Positions 1 to 5,301 of a DNA stretch of 5,301 bases are shown piece after piece. The first letter of the stretch is position 1. Every line of letters begins with the position of its first letter. Origin of the DNA: Bacteroidetes bacterium QH_10_64_19. Lineage in GTDB: Bacteria > Bacteroidota > Rhodothermia > Rhodothermales > Salinibacteraceae. The position numbers and the translations under genes were made by a program. The DNA lies in NCBI GenBank assembly GCA_003023125.1, contig PXSY01000104.1:1-5301 (forward strand), written 5' to 3'. The notes under the pieces were generated by a model. It had not been told where the DNA came from, made no database searches, and worked only from the letters and a program-made list of their open reading frames with translations.

Positions 1-165
1 CCGACGGCTCGACCGACGTCATCGGTGCGGTCGACAGCTGGAGCGTCAACTGCCCGGACTCGACGAGTTCGCCGTCCTGGGAGGGATCGAACGTCGAGAC
101 GAACTCGCCGTCCGCCGTCCGCAGGCGGAAGGGGCGCGTCCGTAGCGAGTGCGTTCTCCCATCCG
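1..165 (-). CDS. Partial minus-strand coding segment, unknown product, 5' end unclear (possibly broken)
   Basis: Read on the minus strand with codons ending at position 2, this stretch gives a plausible hydrophilic protein segment containing PFRLRTADGEF, STFDPSQDGELVE and SGQLTLQLSTAP. By hand count about nine in ten third codon positions are G or C, against about two thirds of first positions. This favours the minus strand over the in-phase plus-strand reading. The frame is open from position 259 down past the left edge, so the rest of the gene would lie outside the window. The frame has no ATG, GTG or TTG upstream of the good coding stretch. An ATG with first base at 162 lies in a neighbouring frame and would join it only if one base were missing near a run of C's around 135. 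I do not recognise the product. It may be a damaged gene, an error in the sequence, or an internal fragment. Confidence 0.45.
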
Positions 166-242
166 TTTGAAGTGGGTCTTTTTCACGCTGAGGGTCGCCC
201 GCCTGCTGCTGGAATCGGTCCCATACGAATATCGAAACGGCG

Positions 243-499
243 ATGGAATTCCCGGCCGCCTACAATTTCTACGAGGAGGAGGTCTCGTGGATCGAGACGA
301 CCGTCCGCGACGGCGTAACCGCCCTCGATCCCGGCACGCCGCTGTACGGCGGCCTGTCGTCCCCGAGCTGTCGCCCGATCAGCTGGTCACGGCGGTCGAG
401 CGTGCACGGGCCGGTGGGGCGAGCGGCATTGCCCTCTTCAACGTTGGCGACATGACCGACGCGCACTGGACGAAGGTGTCTGGCGTCCTCTCGGCTTGA
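243..499 (+). pseudogene. Frameshifted C-terminal remnant of a larger protein, possibly a glycoside-hydrolase-like enzyme
   Basis: Two plus-strand frames read as one protein if a single base is restored at about 357-358. The first part runs from 243 (start MEFPAAYNFYEEEVSW) to LDPGTPLYGGL. The second continues as VPELSPDQLVTAVERARAGG and ends SGIALFNVGDMTDAHW...VLSA at a TGA (497-499). Both halves have strongly G/C-rich third positions, and each loses coding character beyond the junction. The ATG at 243 may be incidental, because a full-length parent would need much more sequence upstream and the frame meets a stop at 192-194. From memory, a segment of the type 'LY-GL-VP-L ... GASG-ALF ... 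MTD-HW' resembles the extreme C-terminus of TIM-barrel glycoside-hydrolase-like proteins; that is weak family-level recall. Sixty-three bases separate its stop from the symporter start. A sequencing error rather than gene decay could explain the shift, but not the missing N-terminus. Confidence 0.5.
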
Positions 500-562
500 C
501 CCTGGCGGGACCACCCCTGTTCTTCTCTGTAGCGCTGACTCTCTCCCCCACACGCTCGTGCC

Positions 563-2398
563 GTGACCCTTCTCGACTGGTTCTTCGTCGTCGCCTATCT
601 GGTGCTCTCCTTCGGCATTGCGCTCTATTTCTACCAGCGCGCCGGAGAGGATACGTCGGAATTTTTCCTGTCGGGGCGCGCCATGCCGTGGTGGCTGGCC
701 GGGACGAGCATGGTGGCCACCACGTTTGCCGTCGACACCCCCCTCCTGGTGACCGAGATCGTGGCGGAAGACGGCATCGCGGGCAACTGGCTGTGGTGGA
801 ACGCGGCCATCGGCGGAATGCTCACGGTCTTTTTCTTTGCGCGCCTCTGGCGCCGCAGCGGGGTGATGACCGATGTCGAGTTCGTCGAATTCCGGTACAG
901 CGGCCGCGTGGCCGCCTGGCTACGCGGGCTCAAGGCGGTCTTTTTCGGCCTTCTGCTGAACATCCTCATTATTGGGTGGGTGTCGCTGGCGATGGAGACG
1001 GTGATCGACCGGCTGTTTCCGGACCTCACCCTGTTTGGCCAAGAGGCCTTCTCGGTGGCAGGGAAAGAGCTGAGCGCTGCGCTGATTGTGGTGGGGGGCC
1101 TCATCCTCGTGGTGTCTGTCTACGCACTGCTGTCGGGCCTCTGGGGCGTCATGGTGACGGACCTCTTCCAGTTCGTGGTAGCGATGGGTGGGACCATTGC
1201 CCTGGCATTCCTCGTGCTCGACATGCCGGAGATTGGCGGGGTGGTGGGCCTGCGCGAGCAACTGCCCGACGAGACGTTTCACCTGCTGCCCACGATTGGC
1301 GGGGCGGCGGAAGGGGCGGCCACCTTTTCGCTGTCGGCCCTGGCATTTGCGGCGTACGCGGGGGTGCAGTGGTGGGCCAGCTGGTATCCGGGGGCCGAGC
1401 CGGGCGGCGGGGGCTACATCGCGCAGCGCATGATGAGTGCAAAGGACGAGCCGAACGCCCTCTTCGCCACCCTCTGGTACACCATCGCGCACTTCTGCCT
1501 GCGGCCCTGGCCCTGGATCATCGTCGCACTGGCAGCCCTGGTGCTTTATCCGGGCCTCGACGAGCCGCGCGCCGGGTTCGTGCTCGTGATGAAAGATGTC
1601 CTCCCGCCGGGAATGCTCGGGCTTCTTTTTGCGGCGTTTCTCGCGGCGTTCATGAGCACCGTCTCCACCCAGCTCAACTGGGGCGTCTCGTATCTCGTCA
1701 ACGACTTCTGGGCCCGCTTTGTGCGGCCGGAGGCGGACGAGGATCACTACGTCTTCGTCTCGCGGACGCTCACGTTTGTGGTGGCCCTGCTCAGCCTTGT
1801 CGTCACGCTCTTTCTCGACACCATCGCGGAGGCGTGGGGCCTGTTGCTGTCGGCGTCGGCGGGGCTGGGGCTCGTGCTCATCCTGCGCTGGTACTGGTGG
1901 CGCGTGAACGCCTGGAGCGAGATGGTGGCCACCGTGGCGCCGATTGCGCTAACCGTGGTGGCCCTTGTGCTGAATGCGTTCGGGATCGAGGTGCCCGGCC
2001 TGCAGGCGGAGTTTCCGGTGAACCTCTACTCGGTGGTCGGGTTTACGACTATCGTCTGGCTCGCGGCCACGTTTTTGACGCGCCCGACCGACGAGGAGAC
2101 GCTCGATGCGTTTTATCGGAAGGTGCATCCCGGTGGGCCTGGCTGGCGGCCGGTTGCGAAGCGGCACCCCGACGTGGAGCCCGACTCGGGGCTCGGCCGC
2201 CTCGCGCTCGACGGGCTCGTGGGCGTGGTGCTCGTGTACAGCACTCTCTTTGGGACTGGATATCTGATTCTAGGCTGGATGGATTGGGGCCTCGTGTGCA
2301 TCGCGGTGTCCCTCAGCGCAGCCGTCTATCTCTGGCGGGACCTGCAGCGGGACGAGGTCTCCCTGATTGAAATGAAAGAGGAGAAGGGAAAAGGGTGA
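563..2398 (+). CDS. Sodium:solute symporter, SSS (SLC5-like) family
   Basis: This is a complete 611-residue inner-membrane transporter that would use the sodium gradient to import a small solute. About 14-15 hydrophobic segments are visible, at roughly residues 4-24, 41-62, 78-96, 122-142, 175-197, 200-220, 253-275, 306-330, 351-380, 400-443 (two), 452-472, 485-505 and 545-592 (two). The family's best landmark is FMSTVSTQLNWGVSYLVNDFW around residues 363-383; the S/T residues at 365-369 match the helix that supplies sodium ligands in this family. The N-terminus (DWFFVVAYL, then FFLSGRAMPWW at 34-44) also has the SSS form. The start is a GTG at 563 that begins just before the first membrane helix; no in-frame alternative or Shine-Dalgarno sequence lies upstream. 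The tail after about residue 592 is highly charged and ends in Lys/Glu/Gly residues. A same-strand peptidoglycan glycosidase gene begins 59 bases downstream, suggesting a sugar or muropeptide substrate, but substrate is not readable from sequence. Confidence 0.93.
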   Translation: MTLLDWFFVVAYLVLSFGIALYFYQRAGEDTSEFFLSGRAMPWWLAGTSMVATTFAVDTPLLVTEIVAEDGIAGNWLWWNAAIGGMLTVFFFARLWRRSGVMTDVEFVEFRYSGRVAAWLRGLKAVFFGLLLNILIIGWVSLAMETVIDRLFPDLTLFGQEAFSVAGKELSAALIVVGGLILVVSVYALLSGLWGVMVTDLFQFVVAMGGTIALAFLVLDMPEIGGVVGLREQLPDETFHLLPTIGGAAEGAATFSLSALAFAAYAGVQWWASWYPGAEPGGGGYIAQRMMSAKDEPNALFATLWYTIAHFCLRPWPWIIVALAALVLYPGLDEPRAGFVLVMKDVLPPGMLGLLFAAFLAAFMSTVSTQLNWGVSYLVNDFWARFVRPEADEDHYVFVSRTLTFVVALLSLVVTLFLDTIAEAWGLLLSASAGLGLVLILRWYWWRVNAWSEMVATVAPIALTVVALVLNAFGIEVPGLQAEFPVNLYSVVGFTTIVWLAATFLTRPTDEETLDAFYRKVHPGGPGWRPVAKRHPDVEPDSGLGRLALDGLVGVVLVYSTLFGTGYLILGWMDWGLVCIAVSLSAAVYLWRDLQRDEVSLIEMKEEKGKG

Positions 2399-2428
2399 GG
2401 GGGAAGAGTGAAGGGGAAAGAAGGGAAA
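2369..2428 (+). other. Purine-only tract spanning the symporter stop codon and the gene junction
   Basis: Of 60 consecutive bases, 57 are A or G; the three exceptions are T at 2373, 2396 and 2409, and there is no C. The tract encodes the Lys/Glu/Gly tail of the symporter, crosses its TGA (2396-2398) and continues 30 bases into the gap. The 9-mer GAAGGGAAA occurs twice within it (2383-2391 and 2420-2428). Such a strand-asymmetric stretch stands out in a window that otherwise mixes G and C. It could act as a ribosome-loading purine-rich leader for the downstream gene, affect the DNA or RNA structure, or be slippage-derived low-complexity sequence. No role is proven. Confidence 0.75.
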
Positions 2429-2457
2429 TTGTACTTTTTTGGACGGTTTGCTTCGCC

Positions 2458-5301
2458 ATGACGTTTTCTTCTCGCCGCTTGTTTATTGCCGTCGGCCTTG
2501 GCGTCGTGCTCGCCGCTGCCGTCTTGATTCTCAGGACACCAGAAATTCTCAGGGCACCAGAAACGGCCACGGTCTCGGCAGGATCTTCGGTCGCGCCGCC
2601 CACACGTGCGGATACGACCGACTCGCTGGAGTCCTCCTGGGCCGAGCGGCAGTTTCGAGAGATGACGCTGGACGAAAAGATTGCGCAGCTGTTTGTGGTC
2701 CGGCTCAACGGCGTCTTCCAGAACGCAAACAGCCCATCGTACCGCGAGATGGTCTCGCTCGTGGAGTCCTTCGGAGCGGGCGGGCTCGTCTTTGGGCCCG
2801 GCACGCCCATGACCCAGATCACGATGGCTAATGACCTGCAGTCGAAGGCCGACCGGCCGCTCCTCGTGGCCCAGGATACCGAGTGGGGCGTGGGGATGCG
2901 GATCGATGAGGCCACGAGTTTTCCCCCGGCCATGGCGATTGGGGCGACGCGCGACGCGTCGCATGCCTACCGCATCGGCTACGTGACGGCCCGGGAGGCC
3001 CGGGCGCTCGGGGTGCATCACCTCTACGCGCCGGTGGCGGACGTCAACAACAATCCGGAAAATCCGATCATCAACATCCGCGCGTTCGGCGGAGAGCCCT
3101 CTCTCGTGGGCACCATGGCCTCGGCCTTTACCCGCGGCGCGCAGCAAGGCGGCACGCTCGCCACGGTGAAGCACTTTCCCGGCCACGGCGATACGGATGT
3201 CGACTCGCACATCAATCTGCCGGTGCTCCGCTTCGATCGGGCCCGCCTCGATACGCTCGAACTCCCGCCGTTCCGCCAGGCCCTCGATGCCGGGGTGGAG
3301 AGCGTCATGACGGGTCATCTCGCCCTGCCCGCGCTCGCGACCGACAATGTACCGGCCACCCTCTCGCGACCGCTCACCCATGATCTCCTTCGGGACGACC
3401 TCGGCTTCGACGGGCTCGTCGTGACCGATGCCCTCAACATGAAGGCCGTCACGCGCACATTCGGGGTCGGGGAAGCGGCGGTGCGCGTGCTGGAGTCGGG
3501 GGCCGACCTCCTGCTGATGTCGACGAATCCGCACGCCGCGCACAGGGCCATCCGGACGGCCGTGACCAGTGGACGACTCGACACGACCGAAGTTGACAAC
3601 TCCGTGCAGCGTCTGCTCGCGGCGAAGCAACGGCTCGGGCTCCACAAAACCCGACAAGTGTCCACCGACACCACCCGGCACCGAGTGGACCGCCGCTCCC
3701 ACGACGTGCTCGCCCGCACGGTGGCCCGCGAGTCGCTCACGCTTCTCTCGAATGAGGACAACGTCCTGCCCCTCACGCCGCCGGAGCAGTACGACGCCCT
3801 GGTCGTCACGCTCAGCGACAGCGAGTACCCGGGGACGGGACGCACATTCATCAACACGCTCCGCGGGCGGCCCGCTTTCGAGACGGTCGACACGCGCCGC
3901 CTCGCTCTGCGCCCCGCCCCGACGGATGTTAACAACCACTTGGCGGCGGCCTCGAACTACGACGTCGTGATCGTCCCGTCCTTCCTCCGCGTCCGGGCAT
4001 GGAGCGGATCGATCGGGTTATCCAATAACCATCACGACTTTCTCGAAGCGCTGGGCGCGCAGGAGGTGCCGGTCGTCTTTGCGGCCTTCGGCAATCCCTA
4101 CGCCCCGAGCGGCCTCGACCCCGCACCGGAGGCACTGCTGGCGGCCTATGGCTCTGGCGAGGCCTCGCAGCGGGCCGCGGCGCAGGCGCTCGTGGGAGCG
4201 GCTGGCACGCCGGGCCGGCTGCCCGTCACCATTCCGGGGGTGGCGGAGAAAGGCGCCGGCACTTCCCTTCCGTCCGTAGCGCCGCGGGAAGGGCCGCCGG
4301 AGTCGGTGGGCATGGATGGACAGCAGTTGGCCCGTGTGGACACGCTCCTCCGGTCGGCCATGCTCGACGGAGCATTTCCCGGAGCGACGGTCGCCGTGGG
4401 GCGCGGCGATGTCGTGGCGAAGCTCGATGGGCACGGCTACTTTACCTACGACGAGAAAAAACCAGTCACCACGGATGCCCAGTACGACCTCGCGTCGCTC
4501 ACGAAGGTGGTGGCCACCACGACCGCTGCGATGCTGCTGTACGAGCAGGGGGCCCTCGCACTGGACGCTGCGGTGGCGCGCTATCTTCCCGACTTTGCCC
4601 AAAACGGGAAGGAGGCGGTGACCGTCCGCCAGCTTCTGGCGCATTCCTCGGGCCTGAAGCCGTACCTCGACCCGGACGAGCGCGGGCCGTCGCGCGGGGC
4701 TCTTCTCGACACCGTCATGGCCCAGCCGCTCACCTACACGCCGGGCGCCACGTCCGAGTACAGCGGGCTCAACATGCTCACGCTCATGCGCGTCGTGGAG
4801 ACGGTCAGCGACCAGTCGTTCCGCACGTTCTGCCGAACGCGCATCTTCGAACCGCTCGGCATGCACGACACGGGCTTCTACGAAGCCGGCAATACGCACG
4901 GCTGGGTTGTGCCCACGACCGATACGACGGGCACGCACTTCCAGGGGACCGTGCACGACCCGATGGCACGCCACATGGGGGGCGTGTCGGGAAATGCGGG
5001 CCTCTTCTCTACGGCCGCAGACCTGGCTCGCTTCGGCTACATGCTCACGCACGACGGACGGATCGACGGCCGGCAGTTCCTCGATCCCGAAACCGTTAAA
5101 ACCTTTACCACCCAGGCCGACGTGCCAAACAGCACCCGGGCCCTCGGCTGGGACACGAAGAGTCCGGAGGGCTACTCCTCGGCGGGGGACGAATTCTCGG
5201 CGTTGAGCTTCGGGCACACCGGCTACACGGGCACCTCTTTCTGGGTCGACCCGACGGAAGACCTCTTTCTGGTCCTGCTCACGAACCACGTTTACCCCGA
5301 C
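2458..5301 (+). CDS. GH3 beta-N-acetylglucosaminidase (NagZ-like) fused to a serine beta-lactamase-like domain, 3' end cut by window
   Basis: The reading frame is open for 948 codons to the window edge. Domains in order: an N-terminal membrane segment (about 8-24) with RR before it and no lipobox cysteine, hence exported and probably anchored; a GH3 catalytic barrel (about 60-395); a GH3 C-terminal-like alpha/beta domain (about 420-595); a linker; and a beta-lactamase/serine-hydrolase domain (about 615 onward). NagZ hallmarks are all present: KHFPGHGDTDVDSH at 238-251, with D249 and H251 as the acid/base dyad, and TDALNM with nucleophile D324. The second catalytic domain has SLTK (S680, K683), LLAHSSGL (727-733), Y768-S-G and H920-T-G, the last replacing the KTG box. 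In this family GH3 removes terminal GlcNAc from peptidoglycan fragments; the hydrolase target is unknown. The final visible residues (LLTNHVYPD) resemble the family's near-terminal segment, so probably only tens of residues are missing. ATG 2458 gives a normal signal-anchor start; GTG 2395 is an alternative. It is probably co-transcribed with the symporter. Confidence 0.95.
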   Translation, partial: MTFSSRRLFIAVGLGVVLAAAVLILRTPEILRAPETATVSAGSSVAPPTRADTTDSLESSWAERQFREMTLDEKIAQLFVVRLNGVFQNANSPSYREMVSLVESFGAGGLVFGPGTPMTQITMANDLQSKADRPLLVAQDTEWGVGMRIDEATSFPPAMAIGATRDASHAYRIGYVTAREARALGVHHLYAPVADVNNNPENPIINIRAFGGEPSLVGTMASAFTRGAQQGGTLATVKHFPGHGDTDVDSHINLPVLRFDRARLDTLELPPFRQALDAGVESVMTGHLALPALATDNVPATLSRPLTHDLLRDDLGFDGLVVTDALNMKAVTRTFGVGEAAVRVLESGADLLLMSTNPHAAHRAIRTAVTSGRLDTTEVDNSVQRLLAAKQRLGLHKTRQVSTDTTRHRVDRRSHDVLARTVARESLTLLSNEDNVLPLTPPEQYDALVVTLSDSEYPGTGRTFINTLRGRPAFETVDTRRLALRPAPTDVNNHLAAASNYDVVIVPSFLRVRAWSGSIGLSNNHHDFLEALGAQEVPVVFAAFGNPYAPSGLDPAPEALLAAYGSGEASQRAAAQALVGAAGTPGRLPVTIPGVAEKGAGTSLPSVAPREGPPESVGMDGQQLARVDTLLRSAMLDGAFPGATVAVGRGDVVAKLDGHGYFTYDEKKPVTTDAQYDLASLTKVVATTTAAMLLYEQGALALDAAVARYLPDFAQNGKEAVTVRQLLAHSSGLKPYLDPDERGPSRGALLDTVMAQPLTYTPGATSEYSGLNMLTLMRVVETVSDQSFRTFCRTRIFEPLGMHDTGFYEAGNTHGWVVPTTDTTGTHFQGTVHDPMARHMGGVSGNAGLFSTAADLARFGYMLTHDGRIDGRQFLDPETVKTFTTQADVPNSTRALGWDTKSPEGYSSAGDEFSALSFGHTGYTGTSFWVDPTEDLFLVLLTNHVYPD
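2527..2562 (+). repeat. 18-bp in-frame tandem duplication (two copies, one mismatch)
   Basis: ATTCTCAGGACACCAGAA (2527-2544) is followed directly by ATTCTCAGGGCACCAGAA (2545-2562), differing at one base. The copies encode ILRTPE and ILRAPE, immediately after the membrane segment of the GH3 fusion protein. Being a multiple of three, the duplication leaves the frame intact and lengthens the juxtamembrane linker by six residues. The copies are richer in A and T than the surrounding gene. The single mismatch suggests a fairly recent slippage event. Confidence 0.9.

Noticed and set aside
149..242. A plus-strand extension of the remnant beginning at a GTG (RSPIRLKWVFFTLRV...)
   Set aside because: Third-position bias fades after about 205, and the frame does not join smoothly to the coding part that starts near 243; there is not enough support to call it a gene.
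496..524. A TTGACC hexamer that could be a -35 element for the symporter
   Set aside because: It overlaps the stop of the upstream remnant, and no TATAAT-like or TAnnTTTG-like -10/-7 element lies at a suitable distance.
920..1747. A 275-codon minus-strand open frame inside the symporter gene
   Set aside because: Arg/His/Glu/Pro-rich shadow of the transmembrane coding sequence with no supporting motif.
496..2370. A 624-codon open frame on the plus strand overlapping almost the whole symporter gene
   Set aside because: Its translation is rich in Arg, Gly, Ala and Pro with no domain or membrane pattern. The other frame gives a textbook SSS transporter, so the long openness is a by-product of high GC.
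2411..2446. Possible terminator: T-run at 2435-2440 after a purine tract
   Set aside because: Only about four bases (AAAG/CTTT) could pair upstream of the T-run, so there is no stable stem, and the next gene starts 18 bases later.
2326..3939. A 537-codon open frame on the minus strand opposite the GH3 gene
   Set aside because: Low-complexity Arg/Gly/His/Glu-rich translation, opposite a strand that carries complete NagZ catalytic motifs; an antisense shadow.
4018..5289. A 423-codon open frame on the minus strand opposite the beta-lactamase-like domain
   Set aside because: The plus-strand frame holds SLTK, HSSGL and HTG motifs in correct order and spacing; the antisense translation shows no recognisable motif.

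Overview
The window is GC-rich bacterial DNA with strong G/C preference at third codon positions and no clear Shine-Dalgarno sequence before the main genes. It carries an exported GH3 N-acetylglucosaminidase fused to a serine beta-lactamase-like domain, next to a large SSS-family symporter. This combination and the style of the sequence suggest a high-GC member of the Bacteroidota/Rhodothermota side of the tree (Salinibacter/Rhodothermus-like). That assignment is inference; no marker gene is present.

Layout. Positions 1-562 hold no intact gene. The first ~165 bases show minus-strand coding character for an unknown protein that continues past the left edge but has no start codon in its frame. 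Positions 243-499 on the plus strand are a short coding remnant split by a one-base frameshift, resembling the C-terminal tail of a larger enzyme. Positions 563-2398 encode a complete 611-residue sodium:solute symporter. After a 59-base gap, which includes part of a striking purine-only tract, position 2458 begins a large GH3/beta-lactamase fusion that stays open for 948 codons to the right edge. Only its last few tens of residues are probably missing.

How the genes may work together. Both intact genes are on the plus strand, closely spaced, with no visible terminator between them, so they are probably co-transcribed. The GH3 domain has the complete NagZ catalytic set and would remove N-acetylglucosamine from peptidoglycan fragments on the outer face of the inner membrane. 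The symporter could then import a released sugar or muropeptide using the sodium gradient. The most economical reading is a peptidoglycan-recycling or amino-sugar scavenging pair. The symporter's substrate and the target of the beta-lactamase-like domain cannot be read from the sequence.

The less ordinary points are the three-part architecture of the fusion protein, a near-perfect 18-bp in-frame tandem duplication beside its membrane anchor, the purine tract with an alternative GTG start overlapping the symporter stop, and two apparent single-base frameshifts within the first 360 bases.
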